NCBI RefSeq assembly: GCF_003344625.1
Contig: NZ_QPKJ02000001.1
Coordinates: 434,001 to 498,000 of the forward strand
Direction of reading: 5' to 3'
DNA length: 64,000 bases
Source: Solirubrobacter deserti
Lineage (GTDB): Bacteria > Actinomycetota > Thermoleophilia > Solirubrobacterales > Solirubrobacteraceae
Shown one piece after another: positions 8,278 through 15,910 of the stretch. The stretch's first letter is position 1. Every line of letters starts with the position of its first letter. The notes beneath the pieces were generated by a model that was given only the letters and a program-made list of their open reading frames with translations, did not search any database and was not told where the DNA came from. The position numbers and the translations under genes were made by a program.

Positions 8278-11091
8278 GATCTGCGGTTGCGGCGCTCGCA
8301 TCGGGAGGGGGTCCTGGTCCTGGGTCAGGACCCGCGCCAGCGCGGTGCGCGAGTCGATCGCGAGCTTGCGGTAGACGCTCTGCAGGTGGTGGTCGACGGT
8401 CTTGGGCGAGAGGAACAGCTTGCCCGCGGCCTCGCGGATCGTGTGGCCCTCGGCGAGGATCAGCGCGACCTGCAGCTCGCGCGGGGTGAGCGCGTCGAGC
8501 GTGAGCGGGGTCCGACGGCGGGCGGTCTCGCCGCTGGCCTGCAGCTCCCGGCGGGCGCGCTCCGCCCAGGGGACCGCGCCGAGCGCGTCGAAGGCGGCGA
8601 TCGCGGCGCGGAGCGGCTCGCGAGCCTGGCTGCGCCGCTTGGCGCGCCGCAGCGCCTCACCCTGGGCGAGCAGGGTGCGGGCGGTCTCGAAGCGATCCGG
8701 CGTGTGGGCGTGCAGGGCAAGCGCGGCGTCGTAGTCGCCGCGCGCGCGGGCGAGGCGGGCGAGCGACCAGGGCTGGCCCTTGGCCTGCGCCGCGGCGGCG
8801 AACGCGTCCAGCGGCGTCTCCGGCACGAGCCCGGCGAGCTCGGGCGCGGGTGAGACGTCGGGGTCGGCGATGCCGCGGTCGTCGAGCAGGTGCTGCTTGG
8901 CGGTGAGGTGGGTGATCGCGGCGTCGAGGTTGCCGCGGCCGAGCTCGAGCTCCGCGTGCGCGTCCAGCGCCCACAGCTCGAAGAACGCGAGCCCGCGCTG
9001 CCGGGCGAGCTGCAGGGCCTCGGCGGCGTGCGGGGTCTCGCGCCCCTGGCGGGCCTCGACGCACGCGAGGCCGGCGAGCGCCGCGCACAGGTTCGTGGCC
9101 TGGCCGGTCTCGCGCGCGAGCCGGATCGCCTCCTCATAGAGCGCGACCGCGACGTGCGGGCGGTCCGACGTGGCCGCGTCCCGCGCGGCGAGCCACAGCG
9201 GAAGCGGCAGCTCGCCGACCGCGCCCTGGCGGCGGGCGGTCTCAGTCGCGCGCTGGATGAGCTCCCGCCCGCGCTCGGCTTCTCTGAGCCACAGCGCGCC
9301 GGTCGCGGCCGCCGCGAGCAGCGCCGGGTCCGAGGAGTCGTCCAGCAGCGCGGTCGCCTCCCGCAGCAGCGGGACGCCCGCGTCGTCGCCGTTGTAGATG
9401 AGCGCCATGCCGAGCGCGAGCGTCGCCCGGACCCGCGTGCGGACGGGCGCCGCGGGCGTGAGCGCCGCCCACGCCGCGCGGGCGGTCGCGAGCATGCGCG
9501 CGGGATCGGCGGCGCAGATCGCGGCGTCGGTGGCCTGCGCGAGCATCTCGGCCGCGCGCTCGGGCGGCGCCTCGCGCGCGGCCGCGACGAGCACGTTGTG
9601 GGCCAGCTGCACGTGCCCGCCGTGCAGGGCCGCGTGGCCGCGCAGATGGTCGATCTCGACTCGCAGCGGCGGGTCGGTGCACAGCTCCCGCGCCTCGGCC
9701 AGACGCTCGTCGGCGCGCTCGGCGTGCCCGGCGAGCCACGCGGCCTCCGCCGCGTGGAAGAGCCGCTGCGCCCGGCGGGGCTGGTCGGCCGTGAGCCGCG
9801 CGGCCCGCTCGAGCGAGCTCGCCGCGGCCGTGTACGCGCCCCGGCCTCGGGCGCGCAGCCCGGCCCGCTCGAGTTCCTCCGCCACCCCGTCGTCCGGCCC
9901 GAGCGCCGCCGCCGCTCGATGCCACGCCCGCCGGTCCGGGTCCGGCTCCACCCGCGCGAGGGCGGCGTGCGCGGTTCGCCGCTCGTCCGGCGCGGCGCAC
10001 CGGTACGCCGCCGAGCGCGCAAGGGGATGGCAGAAGCGGACGCGATCGAGCGCGAGGGTGATGAGGCCGGCCCGCTCGGCGGCGGCGAGCGGCGCGAGGA
10101 CCGCGGCGGCGCCGCCGGCCGCGCCGCTCGTGCCGGCTGGGCCGCTCGTGCCGGCCGGGTCGCTCGTGCCGGCTGGGCCGCTCGTGCCGGTCGGGCCGGT
10201 CGGGCCGTTCGTGCCGCTCGTGCCGGTCGGGCCGCTGCCGCCGGCCGCGCCGCTCACGCCTGGCGCCGCCATATCTCTTGCGGCGGCCGCGATCACGCCC
10301 AGATCTCCCTCCTCGTCGGCGGCCGCCAGCGCGAGCAGGCGCCGGGCCGGCTCCGGCAAGCCCCGCACGCGCGCGGCGAAGGTCTCCTCGACGCTCGTGC
10401 GCACGGGCACGGCCGGTTCCAGCGCAAGCCCGGCGGCGGACGCGGCCAGCTCGACCAGCGCGAGTGGGTTGCCGAGGGTCGCCTCGAAGGCGCGGTCGGC
10501 GGCGCCCGGGGGCAGCGGGCGGCCCGCGTGGCGCTCGAGCAGCGCGGCGGCGGTCGCGCGGTCCAGGCCGGACAGCGACAGCTCGGGCAGGTCGAGGCGG
10601 ACGCGGCTCGCGACCAGGATCGCGAGCGCGTCGGCGAGCAGGCGGCGGGCCGCGAACAGGATCGCGGCCAGGGAGGACGCGTCGAGCCACTGGGCGTCGT
10701 CGATCACGACGAGCACCGGCGCCTGCTCCGCGCACGCGGTCAGGAGCGTCAGGGTCGCGGCGCCGATCAGGAAGCGGTCTCCGGCCGCGCCCTCGGCGAG
10801 CCCGAGCGCCGCGCGCAACGCGGCGGCCTGGGGCGCCGGCAGGGTGTCCACGCGGTCGAGCACGGGCCGCAGCAGCGAAAGCAGGCCGGCGAACGGGATC
10901 TCGGACTCGGACTCGACGCCGGTCGCGCGCAGGACGGTCATCCCGGACGCGCTCGACAGCGCGTACTCGAGCAGCGCGGTCTTGCCGATGCCCGCTTCGC
11001 CGGTGATCGTCAACGCCTCGCTGGTGCCGAGGCGCGCGTTGGCGAGCAGCCGGTCGATGCGGGCCAGCTCTTCGGCGCGGCCGATCACCAT
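8275..11091 (-). CDS. LuxR-family regulator with large AAA/NACHT-like ATPase domain (LAL/MalT type)
   Basis: A 938-residue transcription regulator of the LAL group. Walker A is GEAGIGKTALLEY near residues 31-43, Walker B region VLVVIDDAQWLD follows, then a long helical TPR-like region, and a C-terminal LuxR helix-turn-helix (LTPRELQVALILAEGHTIREAAGKL region, residues about 865-925). Such proteins hydrolyse ATP on sensing a ligand and activate nearby genes; the methyltransferase and hydrolase-glycosyltransferase genes immediately downstream are the natural candidates. An odd insert of Gly-x-x triplets (PAGTSG units) sits between the ATPase and helical domains, about residues 278-325. Confidence 0.9.
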   Translation of the reverse strand: MVIGRAEELARIDRLLANARLGTSEALTITGEAGIGKTALLEYALSSASGMTVLRATGVESESEIPFAGLLSLLRPVLDRVDTLPAPQAAALRAALGLAEGAAGDRFLIGAATLTLLTACAEQAPVLVVIDDAQWLDASSLAAILFAARRLLADALAILVASRVRLDLPELSLSGLDRATAAALLERHAGRPLPPGAADRAFEATLGNPLALVELAASAAGLALEPAVPVRTSVEETFAARVRGLPEPARRLLALAAADEEGDLGVIAAAARDMAAPGVSGAAGGSGPTGTSGTNGPTGPTGTSGPAGTSDPAGTSGPAGTSGAAGGAAAVLAPLAAAERAGLITLALDRVRFCHPLARSAAYRCAAPDERRTAHAALARVEPDPDRRAWHRAAAALGPDDGVAEELERAGLRARGRGAYTAAASSLERAARLTADQPRRAQRLFHAAEAAWLAGHAERADERLAEARELCTDPPLRVEIDHLRGHAALHGGHVQLAHNVLVAAAREAPPERAAEMLAQATDAAICAADPARMLATARAAWAALTPAAPVRTRVRATLALGMALIYNGDDAGVPLLREATALLDDSSDPALLAAAATGALWLREAERGRELIQRATETARRQGAVGELPLPLWLAARDAATSDRPHVAVALYEEAIRLARETGQATNLCAALAGLACVEARQGRETPHAAEALQLARQRGLAFFELWALDAHAELELGRGNLDAAITHLTAKQHLLDDRGIADPDVSPAPELAGLVPETPLDAFAAAAQAKGQPWSLARLARARGDYDAALALHAHTPDRFETARTLLAQGEALRRAKRRSQAREPLRAAIAAFDALGAVPWAERARRELQASGETARRRTPLTLDALTPRELQVALILAEGHTIREAAGKLFLSPKTVDHHLQSVYRKLAIDSRTALARVLTQDQDPLPMRAPQPQI
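10123..10230 (-). repeat. 18-bp tandem repeat encoding collagen-like PAGTSG units
   Basis: Four consecutive 18-base units (GCCGCTCGTGCCGGCTGG and close variants, 10123-10194) are followed by shorter derivatives to about 10230. On the coding (minus) strand they give Gly-x-x triplets rich in Pro, Ala, Thr and Ser. The repeat keeps the frame of the regulator gene. Confidence 0.8.
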
Positions 11092-11097
11092 GGCGCG

Positions 11098-11103
11098 ATC
11101 CTA
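11098..11103 (-). promoter_or_regulatory. Leaderless -10 element of the LAL regulator gene
   Basis: TAGGAT followed by CGCGCC and the ATG at 11091; no Shine-Dalgarno sequence. The layout is the same as before the methyltransferase gene. Confidence 0.55.
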
Positions 11104-11137
11104 CGGTCCGGCGACCGTGCCACGCTAGGGCTCGCCG

Positions 11138-13270
11138 ATGATCGCCCGGGTCGAGCCGCTCACCACCACGCGCCGCCTGTCGGGCCCGTTCGACTACAAG
11201 GCCGACGGGCTCGCGCTGGACGTCGGCTCGATCGTGCGGATCCCGTTCGGGCACCAGCAGCTCGACGGCGTGGTGGTCGCGCTGACCGACAGCACGGACG
11301 TGCCTGAGGAGAAGCTCGTCGTGCCCACGGACGTGCGCGACGACAGCGTCCCGCGCGACCTCGTCGACACCGCGCTGTGGATCGCCGAGGAGTACTGCTC
11401 CACGCCCGCGCGGGCGCTGCAGATCGTCACGCCGCCGCCCGGCAAGGCCAAGACGTACCTCTTTGCGGAGCCCACGGGTGAGACCGGCAAGCTCACCGCC
11501 AAGCAGCAGGAGCTGATGGAGCGGCTCCCCGGCCCGGCCGGCAAGGACCTCGCCGCGCTGCGCCGGCTCGAGGCGCGCGGCCTGGTGACCATCAGCGAGC
11601 GCACGGAGCGTCGCGTCCCGCGCACGAACGCCACCGAGGACCGCGCGCACGAGCTCACGCAGCCCCAGGTGGAAGCGCTCAAGGCGATCGACGAAGGCGG
11701 CTCGCACCTGCTGCACGGCGTGACCGGCTCGGGCAAGACCGAGGTCTACCTGCGCGCGGCGCAGGCGTGCCTGGAGCGCGGCGAAGGCGTGATCGTGCTC
11801 GTGCCGGAGATCGCGCTCACGCCGCAGACCGTCGCGCGCTTCCAGGCCCGCTTCGGGGACACGGTCGCGCTGCTGCACTCGGCCCTGTCGGAGGGCGAGC
11901 GCTACGACGAGTGGCGCCGTCTGCGCACCAACGAGGCGCGGATCGCGGTGGGCCCGCGCTCCGCCGTCTTCGCGCCCGTGGACAATCTCGGCCTGATCGT
12001 GGTCGACGAGGAGCACGACGCGTCCTACAAGCAGGACGGCGACCCGCGCTACGACGCCCGCCACGTCGCCGCTTTCCGCGCCTACCAGTCCGGCGCGCGG
12101 CTCGTGGCGGGGAGCGCGACACCGCGGCCCGAGACCGTCCACACCATGCACCGGCTGCGGCTCCCCGCGCGCGTGGAGGCCGCCGGCAAGAAGCCGCTCG
12201 TGTTCGCCGAGGACCCGGCGCCGCCCGGCGTCGCACCGCCGCGCCCTGCGCTCACCCCCCGCCGCGCGGACGGCCTCCCACCCGTGCGCATCCTCGACAT
12301 GCGCGAGTCCCAGCACTCGCTCCACCCCGAGACGCGCCGCGCCATCCTCGCCACGCGGAAGTCGATCGTGCTGCTCAACCGCCGCGGCTGGTCGAACTTC
12401 CTCTCGTGCAAGACGTGCGGGAAGGCGTGGGAGTGCCCGCGCTGCGACGTCGCGCTCGTCCTGCACCGCGCGCAGCACGAGATCGCCTGCCATCACTGCG
12501 GCCACAAGGAGCCGGTCCCGAAGCGCTGCGACAACTGCGGCAGCCTCGCGGTCGCCCGCCATGGCGCCGGCACCGAGCGGGTCGAGCACGAACTGCGCCA
12601 GATGCTCGACGTGCCGATCTTCCGCCTGGACGCCGACACCACGAGCACCAAGGACGCGGTCCCCGAGCTGCTCGCCCGCTTCCACGCGTCGTCCTCCGGG
12701 CTGCTGCTGGGCACGCAGATGGTCGCCAAGGGCCACGACTTCCCGGACGTCACGCTCGGCGTCGTCCTCGACGCCGATTCCACGCTGCGCTTCCCCGACT
12801 TCCGCGCGGAGGAGCGCACGTTCGCGCTGATCGCGCAGCTCGCGGGGCGCGCCGGCCGCGGCCCGAAGGGTGGCCGCGTACTCGTGCAGACGCGCTCGCC
12901 CGACGCGCCGTCGATCGTCGCCGCCGCCAACCACGACAGCGACGGCTTCCTGCGCGAGGAGCTCGCCCGCCGCAAGGCGCACGAGTACCCGCCGTTCGCG
13001 GACATCATCCGGGTCGTGACGAGCGCGGCCGACCCCGACGCCGCCCGCTCCGCCGCGGCCGCCATCGCCGAGCACATCACGGTCCCCGAGACGCAGCTGC
13101 TCGGCCCGGCCCCGCTGTTCCGGCTGCGTGACCGCGAGCGCTTCCAGCTCGTGCTCAAGACCCACGAGCGCGCGGCCGCCATCCACGCGACCGGCCACGC
13201 CGTCGAGGACGCCGCGCGGGCCAAGGCCTTCAAAGAGGTCAACTTCTCGGTGGACGTCGACCCGGTCTAA
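11138..13270 (+). CDS. priA: Primosomal protein N' (replication restart helicase PriA)
   Basis: Superfamily 2 helicase-like protein that reloads the replisome at stalled forks, 710 residues. The N-terminal DNA-binding domain (FDYKADGLALDVGSIVRIPF) is followed by Walker A GVTGSGKTEVYL near residue 195, motif II VDEEHDASYKQD near 290 and eight cysteines in four CxxC pairs (CKTC, CPRC, CHHC, CDNC; residues about 423-467) that bind two zinc ions. The motif GTERVEHEL follows. Actinobacterial PriA often lacks helicase activity, but here Walker A and DEEH look intact. Directly followed by def, as in the usual actinobacterial order. Confidence 0.96.
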   Translation: MIARVEPLTTTRRLSGPFDYKADGLALDVGSIVRIPFGHQQLDGVVVALTDSTDVPEEKLVVPTDVRDDSVPRDLVDTALWIAEEYCSTPARALQIVTPPPGKAKTYLFAEPTGETGKLTAKQQELMERLPGPAGKDLAALRRLEARGLVTISERTERRVPRTNATEDRAHELTQPQVEALKAIDEGGSHLLHGVTGSGKTEVYLRAAQACLERGEGVIVLVPEIALTPQTVARFQARFGDTVALLHSALSEGERYDEWRRLRTNEARIAVGPRSAVFAPVDNLGLIVVDEEHDASYKQDGDPRYDARHVAAFRAYQSGARLVAGSATPRPETVHTMHRLRLPARVEAAGKKPLVFAEDPAPPGVAPPRPALTPRRADGLPPVRILDMRESQHSLHPETRRAILATRKSIVLLNRRGWSNFLSCKTCGKAWECPRCDVALVLHRAQHEIACHHCGHKEPVPKRCDNCGSLAVARHGAGTERVEHELRQMLDVPIFRLDADTTSTKDAVPELLARFHASSSGLLLGTQMVAKGHDFPDVTLGVVLDADSTLRFPDFRAEERTFALIAQLAGRAGRGPKGGRVLVQTRSPDAPSIVAAANHDSDGFLREELARRKAHEYPPFADIIRVVTSAADPDAARSAAAAIAEHITVPETQLLGPAPLFRLRDRERFQLVLKTHERAAAIHATGHAVEDAARAKAFKEVNFSVDVDPV

Positions 13271-13273
13271 GAT
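13268..13273 (+). promoter_or_regulatory. Possible leaderless -10 element of def
   Basis: TAAGAT followed by CGACGG and the GTG start of def. Its TAA is the priA stop codon. No Shine-Dalgarno sequence precedes the GTG, so def may be made from a leaderless internal transcript or by reinitiation. Confidence 0.45.
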
Positions 13274-13279
13274 CGACGG

Positions 13280-13861
13280 GTGGCCGAGGAAGCGCACGGA
13301 CAAGTCGTCGAGCCGAGCGAACGGCTCGATCCCGAGACGCGCGCCCGCCGCGAGGCCGCGCTCAAGCTCGTCCGCAAGTACGGCGACCCGGTGCTCCGCT
13401 CACGCGCGCTGGAGATCAACCACTTCGACGAGGCGCTGCGCGAGGAGGTCCGTCGCATGGGCCGCCTGATGCACGACGCCTACGGCATCGGGCTCGCCGC
13501 CACGCAGGTCGGCAAGATGCACCGCCTGCTGGTCTACCGGACCGAGCTCGAGGGCTCGATCGCCGCGCTCGTCAACCCGGTGCTGGAGTGGGCGAGCAAG
13601 GACAAGGAGACCTCCGAGGAGGGCTGTCTGTCGCTGCCCGGCGTCGCCGTAGAGGTCGAGCGCCCCGTGCACGTCCGCGTCTCCGCGCTCGACGAGTACG
13701 GCAAGCCGATCCTCATCGAGGCCTCGGGCCTGGAGGCGCGGGTCATCCAGCACGAGATGGACCACCTGGACGGCGTCCTCATCCTGGACCGCGCCTCGCG
13801 CGACCAGCGCAAGCAGGCGATGAAGACGCTCCGCGAGCAGCTCGAGCCTCAGACAGCTTGA
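13280..13861 (+). CDS. def: Peptide deformylase
   Basis: Metalloenzyme removing the N-formyl group from new proteins, 193 residues from GTG 13280. All three signature motifs are present: GIGLAATQVG (near residue 70), EGCLSLP (near 114) whose Cys binds metal, and QHEMDHLDG (near 158) with the HExxH metal site. About 30 residues precede the usual N-terminal strand (LKLVRKYGDPVLR), a modest charged extension. It lies between priA and fmt, and its TGA overlaps the TTG of fmt (13858-13861), coupling the enzymes that add and remove the formyl group. Confidence 0.95.
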   Translation: MAEEAHGQVVEPSERLDPETRARREAALKLVRKYGDPVLRSRALEINHFDEALREEVRRMGRLMHDAYGIGLAATQVGKMHRLLVYRTELEGSIAALVNPVLEWASKDKETSEEGCLSLPGVAVEVERPVHVRVSALDEYGKPILIEASGLEARVIQHEMDHLDGVLILDRASRDQRKQAMKTLREQLEPQTA

Positions 13862-15492
13862 GAAACGTCTACCTCGGCACCTCCGAGTTCGCGGCCGTCG
13901 TGCTGCGCGCGCTGGCTGCGAGCGACCATCGCCCGCAGCTGGTCGTCACACGCCCGGACGCCAAGCAGGGGCGCGGCCAGAAGCTCGCCCCGCCGCCGGT
14001 CGCGGTGCTCGCGGCCGAGCTCGGCATCCCGTTCATCCAGCCCGCCGACCTGCACGCGCCGGAGACGCTGCAGGCGATCGCGGAAGTCCAGCCCGAGGTG
14101 CTCACCACCTGCGCCTACGGCGTGCTGATCAAAGAGCCGCTGCTCAGCGACTACGAGATGATCAACGTGCACCCGTCGCTGCTGCCGCGCTGGCGCGGGG
14201 CGGCGCCGATCGAGCGCTCGATCATGGCCGGCGACGCCGAGACCGGCGTGGCGATCATGCGCGTCACCGCCGGCTGGGACTCGGGGCCCGTCTACGCGTT
14301 GGGGCGCGAGCCGATCCGGGAGGACGACGACTACGGCACGCTCGTCCCGCGCCTGGAGGAGCTCGGCGCGCGCCTGCTGGTGCAGGTCCTCGACGAGCGT
14401 CCCCAGCCGGTCGAGCAGGACGAGTCCGGCGTCACCTACGCGAACAAGATCGGCGCGCGCGAGCGCGCGCTGGACCCGACGCAGACGCCGGAGGAAGTCG
14501 AGCGCACGATCCGCGCGCTGCGCCCGCACATCGGGTCCCGCCTGCCGCTGCCCGACGGCACGTTCCTGGGCGTGACCGCGGCGCGCGTCGACGGGCCGAC
14601 CCGGGCGCCCGCCGGCGGCCTCGTCCGCACCGACGGCCTGCGCCTGCTGCTCGACTGCCACGGCGGCGCGCTCGAGATCCTCGAGGTCAGGCCGCCCGGC
14701 GGCAAGGTCATGCCCGCCGCCGACTGGCTGCGCGGCCAGCGCGACGCCATGCTCACGAACTTCCGCTTCGACCCCGCGCTGCCCGACCGCGGCCTGGACG
14801 AGATCCTCGAGACCGCCCAGCGCGAATGGCGCGACCCCGACGACGAGTGGCAGCCGCACGTGTGCGCGCTCGCCGCGCGTGGGGACGCGGAGACGCTCGC
14901 CGCGCTCGAGCCGCTCGCCCGCTCCGACAAGCCCGAGCTGCGCGAGCTCGCCGCCTACGTGGTCGGCCAGCTCGGCACGACCACGCCCGCGCTTCCGGCC
15001 GAGCAGGAGGCCGCGCTGCGCAGCATGGCCGAGCGCGAGCAGGACCCGACGGTGCTCGCGGCGATCATCTGCGCCTTCGGCCACATGGGCGCGCCGGCCG
15101 GGCACGACTGGCTGCTCGCGCAGCGCGGCCACGCGGACGTCTCTGTCCGCGAGGCCGTGGCGTTCGCGCTCGGCGGGCGACCGGGGGAGGACACCCTGGC
15201 CGCGCTGATCGAGCTGTCCGCGGACGAGGACGCGAAGGTGCGCGACTGGGCGACGTTCGCGCTCGGGACGCTGGCCCCATCGGACGGGGATGAGTTGCGG
15301 GACGCGCTGGCCGCGCGGCTGGACGATCCGGACGAGGACACGCGGATGGAAGCCGTGCACGGGCTCGCGCTGCGGGGGGATGCGCGTGCGGCTGAGCCTG
15401 CGCGCGAGCTGCTCGCCGGGCGGGATGCCTCGGACGACGGCGTGTGGCGGCGCCATTTGTTGGCGGAGACACGCGAGAGTCTGGACTCGTAG
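13858..15492 (+). CDS. fmt: Methionyl-tRNA formyltransferase with C-terminal HEAT-repeat extension
   Basis: Formylates initiator Met-tRNA. Residues 1-~305 are a complete Fmt: N-terminal strand NVYLGTSEFAAVVL, catalytic/formyl-folate region HPSLLPRWRGAAPIERS near residues 103-119, and the C-terminal OB domain ending about AMLTNFRFD. The same frame continues without a stop for ~235 residues of alternating helices (LAALEPLARSDKPELRELAA and similar), which read as HEAT repeats up to residue 544. Normal Fmt is about 310 residues, so this is a fusion. TTG 13858 is chosen because it gives the correct N-terminus and overlaps the def stop (TTGA). HEAT function unknown; perhaps a protein or tRNA contact surface. 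Confidence 0.88.
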   Translation: MRNVYLGTSEFAAVVLRALAASDHRPQLVVTRPDAKQGRGQKLAPPPVAVLAAELGIPFIQPADLHAPETLQAIAEVQPEVLTTCAYGVLIKEPLLSDYEMINVHPSLLPRWRGAAPIERSIMAGDAETGVAIMRVTAGWDSGPVYALGREPIREDDDYGTLVPRLEELGARLLVQVLDERPQPVEQDESGVTYANKIGARERALDPTQTPEEVERTIRALRPHIGSRLPLPDGTFLGVTAARVDGPTRAPAGGLVRTDGLRLLLDCHGGALEILEVRPPGGKVMPAADWLRGQRDAMLTNFRFDPALPDRGLDEILETAQREWRDPDDEWQPHVCALAARGDAETLAALEPLARSDKPELRELAAYVVGQLGTTTPALPAEQEAALRSMAEREQDPTVLAAIICAFGHMGAPAGHDWLLAQRGHADVSVREAVAFALGGRPGEDTLAALIELSADEDAKVRDWATFALGTLAPSDGDELRDALAARLDDPDEDTRMEAVHGLALRGDARAAEPARELLAGRDASDDGVWRRHLLAETRESLDS

Positions 15493-15563
15493 GTCGTCCG
15501 CGGGCGCCGCAGCGTTTTCGAAACGAACGGCGAACGGCTCATCGAGCGAACACGGGCCGGCGG

Positions 15564-15612
15564 GGGGTGACGTACATAGGTTGCGCCTAGCGCAACGTTT
15601 GTTCGTCACCCC
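15564..15612 (+). terminator. Two-tier stem-loop downstream of fmt
   Basis: Outer stem GGGGTGACG (15564-15572) pairs perfectly with CGTCACCCC (15604-15612); inner stem GTTGCGC (15580-15586) pairs with GCGCAAC (15590-15596) around CTA. A T-rich GTTTGTTC follows. It could end the def-fmt transcript, but the internal loop and outer stem are more elaborate than a simple terminator. Confidence 0.5.
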
Positions 15613-15863
15613 GTTTGTTCAGAGCGCGGTTGAGCCCGAGCGTGATCGCTTCGGGCCCGGAGCAGGACGAAACGACCACTTCCGCCCACGTGGTCTCCGT
15701 AGCCCGTAACTTGACGGTACGCAGCACGGCGATGTTCGCGCCACGCGGGGCTCGGAGGGCGCTGAGCGCGGGCGCGAGGCGGAAACGCCGCTCCCTTCCC
15801 CCCTCGGTGAGCCTTCGAACCCGGTCACGGCCGCCGCGGCACGTGGACTGCCCTCCACAACGA

Positions 15864-15890
15864 CGACGGGCGCCCAAGGGGCGCCCGTCG
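15864..15890 (-). terminator. Terminator hairpin of the calcium-repeat protein gene
   Basis: Twelve perfect base pairs (CGACGGGCGCCC with its complement) around a three-base loop, 20 bases after the stop of the minus-strand gene at 15911. The T-run is weak, as usual in GC-rich genomes. Confidence 0.65.
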
Positions 15891-15910
15891 CACAAGCTAT
15901 GTGAGACCGC

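Larger units (their letters stand above)
15493..15910 (+). other. 418-base intergenic region with hairpins
   Basis: No convincing gene. It holds a two-tier hairpin at 15564-15612, a direct repeat GTTTGTTC at 15597-15604 and 15613-15620, and a 12-bp terminator-type hairpin at 15864-15890. A stretch TTGACG near 15711 could be a -35 box but no good -10 follows. A T-loop-like string at 15811-15830 has no matching stem. Confidence 0.6.

Noticed and set aside
8275..11307. Several other long frames inside the LAL regulator gene on both strands
   Set aside because: They show compositional bias only; the minus-strand frame has Walker A and LuxR helix-turn-helix motifs in order and is the real gene.
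9242..13303. Very long open frame (over 1300 codons) on the minus strand across the regulator and priA
   Set aside because: Its translation is Arg/Ala/Gly/Pro-rich without domain signal and it lies over two clear genes; in DNA with G/C at third codon positions such antisense frames are expected.
15811..15830. tRNA T-loop-like string CTTCGAACCCGG
   Set aside because: The five bases on either side do not pair and no acceptor, D or anticodon stems are found around it.
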